Of a stretch of 64,000 bases of DNA, positions 1 to 11,807 are shown one piece after another; position 1 is the stretch's first letter; the number at the start of each line of letters is the position of its first letter. The stretch comes from Melanopsichium pennsylvanicum (Eukaryota > Basidiomycota > Ustilaginomycetes > Ustilaginales): assembly GCA_900208305.1 (NCBI GenBank), contig OAPG01000004.1:744001-808000 (forward strand), written 5' to 3'. Position numbers and translations under genes: made by a program. Below the pieces are notes generated by a model that ran no database searches, was not told the DNA's origin, and saw nothing but the letters and a program-made list of their open reading frames with translations.

Positions 1-138
1 GCAAAGGTTTGGACCAAACTTGCTACTGTGATAGGGAACGGTGACGTTGAGATGGAGCAGCAGTACCTGACCAAACGGGACCTGGAAACGGCCTACCGAA
101 GCATCATCACTGTGCAAGAAGAGGTCGCGAAGGGTTAG
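1..138 (+). CDS. C-terminal fragment of an unidentified protein, cut by the window edge
   Basis: Frame 1 is open from the first base for 45 codons and ends at TAG (136-138). The peptide is charged and helix-like (it contains KVWTKLATVIG and TKRDLETAYRSII) and reads like real protein rather than random translation. No ATG start and no catalytic motif are visible, so I do not assign a family. The gene body would lie to the left of the window. The call rests only on composition and an open frame, so it is tentative. Confidence 0.4.
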   Translation, partial: AKVWTKLATVIGNGDVEMEQQYLTKRDLETAYRSIITVQEEVAKG

Positions 139-350
139 AGGATGATCCCAGAAAATCGCTTCCCGAGTCAAAACTTGACAGATGGTCTTGGCTGTCGTGT
201 AGACGAGGCAGACCAAGTGTGAGAGTGAGTTTATGGACGGAGCTGTGCTGGTAGTGAGTGGGACCAGACTGCTATCATTGTCGTCCACGGCGGTAAGAGG
301 CAAGAGAGCAGCCAAACTGTGCAAGGTTTGGCTCAAGCAATGCAGCATCT

Positions 351-380
351 TGCTTGCTCTTGCTTGCTCTTGCTTGCTCT
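351..380. repeat. 10-bp tandem repeat, three perfect units
   Basis: The unit tgcttgctct occurs three times in a row. It lies in noncoding sequence and has no visible role. Confidence 0.85.
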
Positions 381-1434
381 CTCCTCAACAGCAGAGTAAC
401 AGCAGTTGCTGCCCAACTGTGGTGTGAAGCGGGGGGGGCATTCAAAAGAAGGCAGAAGCAGATGCACACACACACCAAGCAACAAAAAGCATATGCCTGC
501 ATACGCTCTTTTGACTAAAACGCAACGGCACAAACGCCACGAAATAAATTTAGCAATAAAACGGTGACGACTGCAAGATGCATGGCGTCGGAGAAACAGT
601 TTGGCACATTTCGGGGCGACGAGCCTCAGCTGAAGGAGGAAAGTGTGTTGGCCGTCCCAGCCATCCAAATTTCTTTGCTCTTTTGGATTTTGCAGAGGAT
701 TGCAGTTTGCTGTCTTGTTCAATTGATTGCAAAGGTCGTCCGCTATATCGCTCAGAGAGAAAGTTGAGGTTTCAAGTGTGACAGCGGAGATCGATTGTCT
801 AAACAGTATTAAAATTCGAATGGACTCCGCCGTCACTTGCCATGAGGCAGCCAATTGCTGTGTTTAAAGAGTGGAGTGGGGTTTCAGGATTGAATTTGTG
901 AGACGCAAGAAAAATAATATTGGGGTGCTTTAAGTACTAGACCAGTACTGTGAAACCGGCCGGGGAAAATGAAAGGAATTCACAGTTCTGTGGGTAGAAA
1001 CCGAGCAGGTAAAGCGTGAAAAGAATAGTGGCGTAACCAACCTTCGGATCGCAGTGCACAGAGCAAGCGCGGAGGTAATGAAACACGAATTTATCAATTT
1101 TAGAATTTTATTATCACCAAAAAGAGCACCAAATCACATCTCTTGAGCTTCTCTCTGATATGCATGGTCTGACACAGGTGAGTAAGCTGCGGCATGTTTG
1201 CTTGACGAAAGGCTGAAATTTGCGACTCTGCGACTCTGACAAGGTGGCAGTACAGCAGATGGCAGATTTTCAAGGCTGGGGCAGATCGATGGGATCTGTT
1301 TTTTTTGGATCTCGGCTAGACGCTCCACGCAGACAATGCGTCTCCCAAGGTTTTCAACCCCGACGCACATAAACCACGCTCGATGATGCTCGTCTTGCGT
1401 TTTCACCCTGTCGCAGAGCTTTCCTTTGTTCCCT

Positions 1435-1470
1435 AGTTCCGCCCACCATCCCAGTTCCGCCCACCATCCC
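1435..1470. repeat. 18-bp tandem repeat, two perfect units
   Basis: The 18-bp unit agttccgcccaccatccc occurs twice back to back in noncoding DNA. A fresh tandem duplication is the simplest explanation. Confidence 0.85.
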
Positions 1471-4400
1471 ACTTCCGGTCAAGTCCACAGATCCCGGCCA
1501 AACCTAACACTGATTTGGATGATCATGTGCTGGACCAAAACAAAGAACAGTTCTACAAGACATCAAACCATACCCTCGCCTTGAATTGTCTTGCCGCGAA
1601 TGCATTGCTTTTGCAGCTTGTCTCGCTGCATTGCTATTTTGTTGATGGTGTATTTCAAATGTCTGTCAGAGGAAAACGTGAAGAAGCTCTGATGATGGTG
1701 AAGGGTGACGCATTCAGCTCAGATGCTTTCAAGTCGCCGAAGCACACAACCGTAGGCACACAATTACGCCAGATTTGAACCTTGAGCTGTGGTAGGCTCA
1801 CACGCAAATGCATGCCAGATCCCGGCAAACACAGCATCTCAGATGCAGTAAAGACGCTCTATTGATCCCCACCAGATCTGTACCGCGCCAAATCCAACCC
1901 GTCGTGATTTTACACCTCGCCTGGTTAACTATCGTCGGATACTCTATGGATCGTCTACGACGGCAGGAAACCTTGGTCTGATCCTTTGTTAGTTCGGCAG
2001 CGGCTAGGTTGCGATTCCGTCCTTTTGCATTCGTAATTTTGATCACGAAGCGTCAGAATGGGATGAAAAGTGTGACATCCACAGCCAGAGCTTTGCTCGA
2101 GTTGCAAATCCAAAGTGATCACCTAACTTGATCAAGACATGCAAACACACAAAAATTAATTCTCAGCTCCCCTGTCTGAGGCTGAGCTTACATTTGCGCC
2201 CTCCCTGCTGACATTGAAACATCGATGGATTATATTCAAAGTCCGCATCTTGACCTGGCAGAGATAACGTTGCATTTGTCTCATGCTCTGTCGTACATGC
2301 TTGCATGCTTCTTTCGTCCTTCTTCAACCTGCTTTCGCATGCAAATTCCACAAAGATTGTAGCATTGGGACGAGTGTGCGCACTTGGATTTCAACGCGGT
2401 CGAGGTGCATGCAGAAGCATACTGTTCTTCTTATCAAAGCGTTGTTGCATCTTGGCTTCCAACGCGGCCAGCACGGACCCCACGAAACGACAAAGTTTCG
2501 CACCAGGAGGGTGATTGGATATCGAGAGTGGTTCGCTCTTGGTTTGGTTACGATAGGGCAACACCTGCTGACTGGTTTGGAGCGTGAATAGAGTGGGTTA
2601 GGCGACTCAAAGTGGGGCTTTTCGCGTTAAAAAGCTGCATTTTCGAACAAATTCATCTTGTACTTTAAAAGTGCACAAAATTTCTACTGAACACCAAATT
2701 TTTAAAGTGTACAGTAGATTAAATTATTAGGATGCCGTTTTAATTTGTTTTTATTGGTTGTGTCGGAGTGGGGGGCAATGGAATGAATTAGCGGCTTGAC
2801 CGATAAAATCTTAAGAACGCGAATTTGTAAAAAATAAAATAAAAAAAATGGGCGAATGGTTGTTGCGTCCAAAAGCCGAATGCAATCGGCCCCACTCTTA
2901 CACACTGCATTCCCACCGCCGCGAGACGAAATAATAGCCCACGCCTTGGGTGTCTGTTAATAAGAGTCTGCCAACCATTCTGCCGGAGATGAAAAACAGG
3001 CAACAAGCTTTGCCGTCGTATTTGCCTGATGCATCAGAATCGCTGTCGGTGCTACGCAATGGTGCAGAAAACTACTCATGTACCTACAATACATACAGGA
3101 CGCCACTTTATAAAATAACATCCCGAACGAGTGCCAGCGAAAACATGTTTATCATTGCGTTCTGCTTTTAGTGATGATGGGGAAAAATGGTACATCCGCT
3201 GCAGCGAAATGCAGCGCGGACAAAGGCGAGGAGAGACGACCAGAGAACAAAGTGTTTTGTTAACCTTCGGCACGCCTTCCGAGCCAACCACATAGAGACC
3301 CTACGCCTTGGTCCCATCACTTCTCTGTACAATCTATAGAAGGGAGGTGGTACCTTTATTGCGGGATGCGACGAGGCGAGATCAAGCGTGCTGCAAGCGA
3401 GGTTCAGGGCGGTGTCTTGGGTACCACCATGTCTCTGGTGTATTTACAAACCGGTATCTCGAAATCAACGTTGTCTTACCAACGAAATGTTCAAGTTCCT
3501 CTTGTTCAGACAAGGCTATTTGAGGTCTCGCAATGACCAGCGTGTAGCATTCAGAAATCTTGGTCCGTTGATGATTCACAGTCGGAAACGCCCGCCAACA
3601 GTAGTAATCTGCGTCGGTGGTTCAGAGACAGTTCTCTCTTTGTTCGAGTCGGTAAGGCGCGGATCTGCCTGGTCCGATATTACAATTTGCATCCACAAAG
3701 TCGATAAAAAAAGCAAGGTGAAAGCTCAGGGAGAAAGCAGTCTCGAGAAGAAATCACGGCAATCTCTTGTCATGACGTAATTGCATCTCGTCGCGGGCTC
3801 TGCAAATCCATGCCTACATACCAAATTTCAGCTTGAGCGAGAGCGTGGTTCGGCAATTTTCATCACCTGCTCCCCACTTTGGCTGTATGCCCCAGTCTTG
3901 CATCACACTAACAAGATAATCCGTGCGTGGTAGTTCGGGTAAGGGTGAGAGAGGCTTAAGCGAGATCTGCCTCGAAATTTTTTCTAGGTAAAGGCCGTCT
4001 GACAGAGAGTGAGCGGAGGGCACGGTGATCCGTGGGGGAGAGCAACAAAGTTACGCTAGGCCCGAACCGAGTTTTCCCGATTCAGATCGTGGCGTCGAGA
4101 ACGGCGATGTCTTTCAACACACGCGACTGAGCGGACAAGAATGTGCACTTTACTTACAGTAGTCGCAGCGATATTCAACAAGTCTAGATCGCTATGGCAT
4201 CGGCAGAGTGTCTATCCGTATTTTAGTATTTTGTGGGGAATGTTGCCCCGAGACGAGATTTTACAGCGCTTCCTCGCCTAGATAGTGATACCCGCCCTCT
4301 GTGCGTTGCCCTCGACCGAGCTCGGTGCTGTCTTACTGCTTTTTCTACGTTCTACGTTGGCTTCTCGGCTGTTCACAATGTCTGATTGAGTATCTTGGAT

Positions 4401-6307
4401 AGCATCTTGGATAGCCTGTTGGGAAAGTGGATTGAATGTGATCTCTAGTTTGTTTGTTGGGCGGCGCTCCAAGTGGAAATCAAGGTCAGCTGGTGACGAC
4501 GGCTATCTATTTGGTCAGACAAGAAGGCTCTCAGCCAATTACTCAGCATCCATCGCTGAGATCATTTCACCCGCAAAGTGAGGAGAGTCACTTGAAATCG
4601 GGCGATGGATCTGCCAGCTTTGCAACTCCCGGAGCAAGTAATTGCAACCTTCTTACTCGGCTCTAACTAAGGCCGTGTCTTTGTGGACCATGGCGAGTCT
4701 CGAGCATTGTCCACAGAATCGTGAACGTATTGCTTACGCTCACAGAAAGATCAGCGAGCCGCTCGCCGCTCTCGAGTGATCGGTCTCGGTGCAAAGTTGC
4801 AATTCGCTTGTAATGTCTGCGCGTGATGCTACTCACAGCCAACATATGCTAGAGTAACAAATCAATTCACAATTGAAAGAACTCACAATTGCAGTCGTAT
4901 GCAAACAACGAAATCTTGCGAACCAAATGCTTACAAAGCCCAAATTGAGCAACACGAGCGGCGAGCAACTCTCAACGCTTCCAATCCTACTCTCTGCAGT
5001 TCTGTTAATTGATCAAGGAAAACACTGACATCCTCAGCGCAAGGAAGTTGGTTGGCTAACACGGCAGGAATAGCCTCTTTTTGCCAAAATTCCCATGCAC
5101 GCACACAATGTATGTTTTGGTTTCGGTGCCGTGAAAGTGACCACATGCTCATCTGTTGCCCTCTACAAGAATGGTGCAGCGGAAAACTCAGCTTTCGGGC
5201 GCAACAGCACAGACATGACTGTACCGAATGCCTGCCTGAATGGGAATATGGTTGGGCGCATTAGCAGAGCGAGAAAGTGCACAACTCCGACCAAGACGGG
5301 GAATAAAGCGATGCCCTGGCTCTCGTGCATGTGGACTGGTATGCAGCGGTCCATGTCATGCCAGCACTCAATCCAAGGTCCTGAGCCGCGGTTGCAAGCG
5401 AAAAGCTGGACAGACTGAGTGGCACTAGCGCGTGGCATTTTTTGGGCGTGTTAAGCCTACAAAGATACTTTTTTTAATTTGTTGTCGTCCCGCGTCGCTG
5501 CTGCACTTGGCCACAGTGGCTGAATGGTGTGTCGTCCAAAAACCCCACCAGTGGCGATCACCGCGGCATCCAATGGCAATGATGTCCAGCTCACTTTCGC
5601 CATCCCGCTGATAAAAACTTTTTCGGATAAGAAGGAAATGGTGATTAGGTAGGTGTGGTGGGGCTGCGGTGGGTAAAAAGTGGGACGCCTCAGCGAGCCA
5701 CAGAATTTCTTCACAGACATTCTCACGGTGTCAAAAAAGTGGGATAGTTGCAAGTGCTTTACTCATGTCGGAGTAAGTTGCAACCATCAAAGTCGTTCTC
5801 TATCTATGAGTCCATTTGAGTCCAACTACCGCGGCGTGTGTACGTCTGAGTAGATTTACGAGTGGTAACCCCCGAGCCTTCACATCAGAAAAAATGAAAG
5901 AAAGCCCGAACTTAACTTGAGCCTGCACTGATTGCTATTTCAAGCCGTTATCGGAAGTCTAAGCTAGTCAGTTCGATACGCCATAGTTATGGTGTTTCAA
6001 TCTCGGAACGGCTATGCCATCCGATGCTCCGGTGGGGATCGTAAGCCACCCTGAGGCGAGAGATTGTTGTCATCACGGTGATGAACTATCGACTACGGTA
6101 CGAACAACAATGGACCAAGGGTTTCAATTTAAGTGTGAAAAGGTTTGCTTTGATTCTGGCGGGGCTTCGTGCTGAGGGCTGCCCTTTCCAGGAGTAGCGC
6201 ACTGCGTGGTAAGAAAAGTTTCTCGTGGACAAGAACTCTTAGCCCATCGTGCTGAGAACTCTTTGACAAAGCCACATATACTGCAAGCAGGTGGACCATT
6301 CAGAATG

Positions 6308-6313
6308 TATAAA
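6308..6313 (+). promoter_or_regulatory. Candidate TATA box of the first secreted-protein gene
   Basis: TATAAA lies about 142 bp upstream of the ATG at 6455, a plausible distance for a fungal core promoter. Position and match are the only evidence. Confidence 0.35.
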
Positions 6314-6454
6314 GCTCGCACATTTCTTTGACGCCGACTTGCCGAGTGTCGCTCTTTCGTCCATCTTCCCTCGTGATTCCCTGACATCTTGATTTCATAG
6401 CAGGCCTTTGCAACGGCCGGCTGGACTCAAGCTCACTGTCTCTGAGGTCCAAGT

Positions 6455-6916
6455 ATGCGAGCAATTCGTCTGTTCCAACGACCCAAGCTCCTACTTCAAG
6501 CTGCACTCGTCAGCATCTCGCTCCTCTCCGTCACGGCTTATCCCGTTCGCATCGCGCCGTCTGATCTTGGCGAAATCCTCGAAATCATGCATACAGGTCA
6601 ACACGGTCTGCTATCACAAGTTGATGCAGAACGATTCGCAATGCAATCAAGCAAATGGAGGCGGCCGGGGCTAAAGTTTTTGCCACAAACAGGGATCACC
6701 ATCAATGATCGAGGCCCAACAATTCGTGTACGCAATCGTTACGGAATACCACACATGATCCGATTCGGTGACAACTCACGTGCCTATTACGTGGCGCCAC
6801 GAAGCAGCGAAACGTTCGAGAAAAGTCACTTTGAGGGTCAACCGTATACTGTGCATCCGATCACTACGGATCCTTCAATGATTCGCTTTGTTGAATATCA
6901 CGACGCAGGCCACTAA
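6455..6916 (+). CDS. Small secreted protein 1, candidate effector
   Basis: This intron-free gene encodes 153 residues. Residues 1-28 form a basic then hydrophobic leader ending near TAY, a typical secretion signal. The mature part has no cysteine pattern and no known domain. Around residues 85-120 it carries IRVRN, then MIRFG, then AYYVAPRSSE. The same order (VRIRN, LVRFG, VYIIHPKSTE) is in the neighbouring gene at 7682-8161, so the two are diverged tandem paralogues. Size, secretion and tandem arrangement resemble the candidate effectors that smut fungi often keep in clusters; that role is inferred. A TATA-like box lies 142 bp upstream. Confidence 0.75.
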   Translation: MRAIRLFQRPKLLLQAALVSISLLSVTAYPVRIAPSDLGEILEIMHTGQHGLLSQVDAERFAMQSSKWRRPGLKFLPQTGITINDRGPTIRVRNRYGIPHMIRFGDNSRAYYVAPRSSETFEKSHFEGQPYTVHPITTDPSMIRFVEYHDAGH

Positions 6917-7681
6917 TATACTAAATGGACTTTTGGGAATAAGAAACGAGTCTTGGCGAACAATCATTCCGTCGATTGTCAGGATCGCAGCCCCGCTTGA
7001 TCATCCCTCGTGTTCGACGAAGGTTCATTTTATCCATAGATCTTGTTTGTCATCTTCTTTTCCCATACTACATTCCCATACAGCGTCACAGCGTCGATTG
7101 GCGCAGCATTTCAATAATTATTTTTTTTTTGTTTGTCCACCCTTGTCAGGCTTAAAGTCCTCATAGTGCTCAGGGACGAGGAAAAGTTCTTGGCAAAGAC
7201 GAGATATGAAGAGAAGGTGGGTTATTTCAATGTCACCTCCAGCGCCAAGAATGAAGTGTCTTCCTATTCTCAGCCAATTTCATACGTACAGTACTTCATG
7301 CCAGCAGATGAGAAACATGTGTTTGTAGGCTGAGATACTTTTGAATGGGGGCAGTCTCTGTGTGATGAGCTATTGCGTGCCGTGTCTTTCTGATGAGATG
7401 AGTTGTCATCTTGGCTGTTGTCTTGGCTTCATTTTTTGCGACTACTGGTGTATCACTGAGATGGCGGCGAAGGTCTCAGAGGGGTGTGAACAAGCAGCCT
7501 GTTCTGAACGTATTGCCTGGGACAGGAAAGGATAAGTACGCCACCTGCCCCAGATCGCTAGTCGTATCTTCTGACAACATCTTCTACTCTTCTCATCAGT
7601 ATAGTGAGGAACAAACTTGACGTCAAGCACCGCCCTTTCTTCCGCTTTTCTTCGCCTTTCTCCAAGTTCGTCAATATTTAG
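6917..7681. other. Spacer between the two secreted-protein genes
   Basis: It contains an 11-base T run near 7122-7132 and one TACAGTA heptamer at 7287. It should hold the 3' end of the first gene and the promoter of the second. No further coding sequence is recognised. Confidence 0.5.
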
Positions 7682-8161
7682 ATGACTTTCTCACGTTCGA
7701 CTTATGTCTATTTGATGGCATTGGTGCTCAATTCCGCCTTCTACCTACTGACCGTTGTGTCGGCGGCTCCTGTGGTCTCTGAAGCCTTACTCGCGACCAA
7801 AACGGCCGCTACTGCTGCTTCTTGGGAACCCAGACGACCTGTACTAGAAATCGTCCGTCAAGGCGAAAAATGGCTCGTCGAACCAAGCACAGTACCCCCA
7901 CTACCTCGGTCGGACAGTTTCTTTGATCGTCTCAAGAGAACACTTGGCCGTTCTGCAATCAAAATCACGACTCAAGGCCAAAATGTACGTATCCGCAATA
8001 CAGGCTCAAGCTCGAGGTTAGTCAGATTTGGATCAAAAAACATGGTGTACATCATTCATCCAAAATCAACGGAACTTGTCAGTGGTCTGACGAGGCAGCA
8101 ACTAGAAGCATCAAGTGTCCAAAAGGTCAAAGGTGGCACGGCTATCCATTATCACGAATGA
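7682..8161 (+). CDS. Small secreted protein 2, candidate effector paralogue
   Basis: This intron-free gene encodes 159 residues. The N-terminal 29 residues are hydrophobic and end at VVSAA, a good signal peptidase site. A short alanine/threonine-rich stretch follows, then a region from about residue 100 that aligns with the upstream gene: an I-x-I start, a glycine, V/I-R-V/I-R-N, L/M-V/I-RFG, an aromatic-rich strand and P-x-S-T/S-E. The shared core looks like a small beta-rich fold of unknown function. Both genes lie on the same strand, 765 bp apart, consistent with tandem duplication. Secretion is well supported; an effector role is inference. Confidence 0.75.
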   Translation: MTFSRSTYVYLMALVLNSAFYLLTVVSAAPVVSEALLATKTAATAASWEPRRPVLEIVRQGEKWLVEPSTVPPLPRSDSFFDRLKRTLGRSAIKITTQGQNVRIRNTGSSSRLVRFGSKNMVYIIHPKSTELVSGLTRQQLEASSVQKVKGGTAIHYHE

Positions 8162-8454
8162 AAGCGGCGACTCAATGCTGAAGCACTTCTGCACAGAAGC
8201 TGAAATCAAGTCGAGGTCGATTGATCAGTGAGACCATAGTTGCCAAATATCATTCCGCTCTGTTCTTGCCCATTTGCTTAGCTTTACCAATGACTTTTGG
8301 TCCTTCGTCATGTCCGCACAGTCAAAAAGAGGACAATTGACACGAAACATTTGTAGGTGATTCAAAGCTCAAGGGTCTACTGAGGGCTTTTTGATCTACG
8401 TGTGTACAATACAAAATTTCATTCATTCATTGTGTACTCGAGCGAGGCGCGCGG

Positions 8455-10764
8455 TTAGACGTATCGCTCCTCAAGAGCGATACCCTCCTTCTCGAGCTCG
8501 AGACGGATGGGATCGCAGATCTCCTTTGTGTAAGGAGCGAGGATGCCCGTCTTGGAAAGAGCAGGGTGACCCTCAAGAATAAGACGGGTGGCAATCGCAC
8601 AAGGAACACCTACGAGCTTGGCCATCGACGAGGTACCGTGAGGGATACCGTAGTCGAGCAAGGTCGAGGTCAAGGTCTTGTGCTCGCCGTTGGCCGTCTC
8701 GATCTCAAACTTGTGCTGGAGCATGACCATATCACGCTCTCCGGGAGCGTAAGCGCACTTGTCCTCCAGAGTAGCGCAGAGCGAGTCTAGAGGGTTACCG
8801 GCAACCTTTTCAGCCTCCTGGGCGGCAGTGCCACGAACAGTGACGGGCGCCTTGGTGGAGAAAAGGTCGAGCCATCGAAGACCACGAATGATAGTCTCCT
8901 CCTCCTGTGCAGACTTGAATGAAACCTTGGATTTGATAGCAGCAATAATGTCCGACTCGGAAGTGGAAGAAGCACCGACCATCTTGGCGGTGACCTCGGC
9001 CCAGGAGGCCTTGGTGTTGTAGGCGAGGAACTGCTTGGACTCTTCGTCGAGGAAGCCGAGTTTGACGAGAGCGAGGATGAACTCGGGGAAGCCCTGGTAT
9101 CGAAGAGTTCCACGAATCACGGTCTCGGCCTCGGGGATGTTGTACCACTGCTTGAAAGGCGTAGAGTCCCTGTTAGGGTAAGCGACAAACGCGAAAGCAG
9201 GGTTGATGTAGAAGCTCTTGGCAGCGGCCATGAGTTCAGGGCCGGAAACAGTGAGTTCCTGACCATCCTGCCAGAATTTGGCGGTGTTTCGGAGGGCAAG
9301 GAGGACACCACGAGACGACCACGAAAACTTGTAGCCGAGCGGGTTGTCGGCTGCCTCGGGGGCGGGCAAACCACCGCAGTAAGAGAGGAATGACTTGATC
9401 TTTCCGCCATCGGCGTGAACATCGTCGATGGCCTTGACGGCATACAGGTGGTCGAGACCAGGGTCGAGACCAATCTCGTTCATAACGGTGATACCAGCCT
9501 TGGTAATCTCGGGCTCGAGAGCACGGATGGCGTCAGAGACGTACGAGGTGGTGACGACGTTGACCTTGTGCTCGCAAGCGGCCTTGATGACGGCGGCGTG
9601 GTAAATGTAAGGGATGAGCGAGATGACAATGTCGTGACCCTTGATGACGTTGGAGAGGGCAGTAGGGTCGTTGACATCGACGGAAGTGGCAGTGGCGTTG
9701 TGGAGACCGTCAATGAGACGCTCCGAGTTTTCAAGCCTGACTGAGGCAACGGTGAGGCTGTACTCGGGGAAGCGAGTGACGTACTCTGCGAAGGGCTTGG
9801 CGACGTAACCGGATCCAAGAAGGAGGATCTTCTTGGAGGCACGAGCAGCCTTTGCGTTACCCTCACCGGTGGGAATCACACGGCCAGGAGCGGGAGCGCC
9901 GTCCTCGATGACCTTGCGAGCAAACTCGGGGACAATGAAGGCAGCCTTGTGGACCTGTGAGTTGTAGTAGTTGCAGTTGGGCACGTCACGAAGGGGCTCA
10001 CGCACGTTGCGATTGGCATCGAGGGAGCAGACGACGAAACCGATTTGACCAGATGGGTAGGTAGGGATGGTGGTGAAAGCGTAATCGGCAACAGGGAAGA
10101 GCTCCTTGGTGGATCGACGGAGCTCACCGATGAGGTTGAGGTGGATCCAGACACATTCGGCCTGCGTAGAAATGTGTCCTCCGGGCTTGAGGGCCTGTTT
10201 GAGAAGAGCAAAGTATGGCTGTTGGAAGAGAGCCTCTGCGGGACCGACCGGATCCGACGAGTCGGTGATGATGACGTCGAAACTGGCCTTGTTCTTTGGG
10301 TCCTGGAGGAATTTGAAGCCGTCACCAATGATGACGGTGGATTTTGGGTGGTTGAGACCTTCGGCCATCTTGGGAAGGTACTGCTTGGAAACACGGGGGA
10401 CAGCCTCGTCAATGTCACAAAGGACGGCCTCCTTGACAGAGTGGTGCTTGCAGACCTCGCGAAGAACACCACCATCACCACCGCCGATGACGAGGACACG
10501 CTCTGGGTTTGGGTGGGAAGCGATGGGCAGGTGAGCGATCATTTCCTGGTAGGAGAACTCGTCACGCTCAGTGCACTGGATGACACCGTCGAGGACGAGA
10601 ACGTTTCCAAAAGTGGTGGACTCGAAAACGAGAACATCCTGGTAGAGCGACTTTTCGTGGTGGAGGATGCGCTGAACCTGGAGGCTCATTGCTTGACCGG
10701 GCCATTGAGAGTTTGTCTCGTGGAACCATCCATCGCGAATGTTTGGGTGGGTGAGGACGACCAT
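8455..10764 (-). CDS. SPE3-LYS9: Bifunctional spermidine synthase / saccharopine dehydrogenase
   Basis: The 769-residue protein fuses two enzymes. Residues 1 to about 290 are an aminopropyltransferase: it opens with a DGWFHE motif, has the binding segment [14 protein letters not shown] and the catalytic [11 protein letters not shown] segment. It makes spermidine from putrescine and decarboxylated SAM. From about residue 315 to the end is the glutamate-forming saccharopine reductase of the aminoadipate lysine pathway, with Rossmann start [17 protein letters not shown] and the [10 protein letters not shown] motif. The fusion is known in basidiomycetes. I chose the ATG at 10764 because the spermidine synthase fold begins there; the frame stays open to an upstream ATG at 10899, but that leader is low complexity. 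No intron is seen. Action is expected in the cytosol. Confidence 0.95.
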   Translation of the reverse strand: MVVLTHPNIRDGWFHETNSQWPGQAMSLQVQRILHHEKSLYQDVLVFESTTFGNVLVLDGVIQCTERDEFSYQEMIAHLPIASHPNPERVLVIGGGDGGVLREVCKHHSVKEAVLCDIDEAVPRVSKQYLPKMAEGLNHPKSTVIIGDGFKFLQDPKNKASFDVIITDSSDPVGPAEALFQQPYFALLKQALKPGGHISTQAECVWIHLNLIGELRRSTKELFPVADYAFTTIPTYPSGQIGFVVCSLDANRNVREPLRDVPNCNYYNSQVHKAAFIVPEFARKVIEDGAPAPGRVIPTGEGNAKAARASKKILLLGSGYVAKPFAEYVTRFPEYSLTVASVRLENSERLIDGLHNATATSVDVNDPTALSNVIKGHDIVISLIPYIYHAAVIKAACEHKVNVVTTSYVSDAIRALEPEITKAGITVMNEIGLDPGLDHLYAVKAIDDVHADGGKIKSFLSYCGGLPAPEAADNPLGYKFSWSSRGVLLALRNTAKFWQDGQELTVSGPELMAAAKSFYINPAFAFVAYPNRDSTPFKQWYNIPEAETVIRGTLRYQGFPEFILALVKLGFLDEESKQFLAYNTKASWAEVTAKMVGASSTSESDIIAAIKSKVSFKSAQEEETIIRGLRWLDLFSTKAPVTVRGTAAQEAEKVAGNPLDSLCATLEDKCAYAPGERDMVMLQHKFEIETANGEHKTLTSTLLDYGIPHGTSSMAKLVGVPCAIATRLILEGHPALSKTGILAPYTKEICDPIRLELEKEGIALEERYV

Positions 10765-11807
10765 TTCTGTTGTGTCAAGGATGATTGAGGAGGAGGAGAT
10801 GGTGGTGGTGATGGTGGAATCAAAGGAACGTGTGGGCGATAAAGGCGCAATCAATTTAGTCTGTCCTACGAGTCGAGTGAGAACATGGATAATCGACATT
10901 CACAAACACTACTGCTGCTGCTGCTACTACTACTACTACTACTACTACTACTGCTTGTTCTTGTCAGTTTTTGTTTGGCTTGTTCGTGACTGTGAGCCAC
11001 AGCAGTATTGCTGTAGCACACACTCTTCACATATCTCTCTCTCTCTCTCTCATACTGCAATTTCCAAGCAAAGCGTCGACACACTTTTGAACAACAGAAG
11101 CGGGTTTGCAGTTGATGCGCTTTGACTTTATGCATTTCTCGGTGTCGCAAATGCATTTTAGCACTCTCAAAGGTCCAACAACGCACACCCAAATTTTCTT
11201 CTTAAAAAAACAAAACTCCTTTTTATTATTTATTATTATTTTTTTCTTTTTCTTCTTCATTTTCTTTTCTTTAGTTCCTGCTGGTATTAGACTGTGAGCT
11301 CGGCCGTTTGGGTTCGGTGAGATACCGAAGCCCAACAAGCCTATGCTTACAATTGGTCACTTTCCATCATCTTTGGCCGCTTCCATTCAGTGATGCGTTC
11401 GAGCCTCGCTACTATACAATACAGATCAACGACGTGAATTGTCACCAATTAACTTCAGTGGCGATGAACAAGTGCAAAGAGCTTGCAACACATGTTCTGA
11501 GCTGATTGATGGGTGTTTCCCTCTCGGCGAATCACCGAGGGCATGTTCGGCGGAATGCCGTTCACCTGCTAAATCTTTTCTCGATTGCGATATAACACCT
11601 ATAAAAAACCGCCTAAGCTCTCTGGTATTAAAAGTCTAACATTCAGTTTTCTTGAATCACGTGAACGTTTAAAGTGGAGTAACCGAGACCCCTACTTGAC
11701 AACTTTCTGACATTGTCCTCCCATCCATCACCAAAACGACTCATCACCACGACTACCCGTACCCATTCGTCATCCGACAAACCGGGTCGACACCACGTGA
11801 TACAACA
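10765..11807. other. Divergent promoter region between SPE3-LYS9 and TAF11
   Basis: This 1-kb region separates two divergent genes. It holds a CTG/CTA triplet tract, a short CT run near 11034-11051 and a T-rich stretch around 11215-11275. No gene is recognised. Confidence 0.6.
10910..10953. repeat. CTG/CTA trinucleotide microsatellite
   Basis: About four CTG units are followed by about nine CTA units, in the upstream region of the SPE3-LYS9 gene. It probably varies between strains. Confidence 0.85.

Larger units (their letters stand above)
139..6454. other. Gene-poor region of about 6.3 kb
   Basis: No open frame here has a recognisable domain, signal peptide or coding-like composition; the longest (about 130 codons at 3388-3780) looks random. 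The stretch holds small perfect tandem repeats (351-380 and 1435-1470), an AT-rich part around 2640-2860 and two TACAGTA heptamers (2710, 4155). For a compact smut-type genome this is a long gap, and it lies directly upstream of the secreted-protein pair. Decayed transposon sequence is possible but was not recognised. Confidence 0.5.

Noticed and set aside
3388..3780. 130-codon plus-strand ORF in the gene-poor region
   Set aside because: No signal peptide, no domain and no paralogue in the window.
10045..10788. 247-codon plus-strand ORF opposite the spermidine synthase domain
   Set aside because: It is an antisense shadow of the well-supported fusion gene; its Val/Asp/Gly bias mirrors codon use on the other strand.
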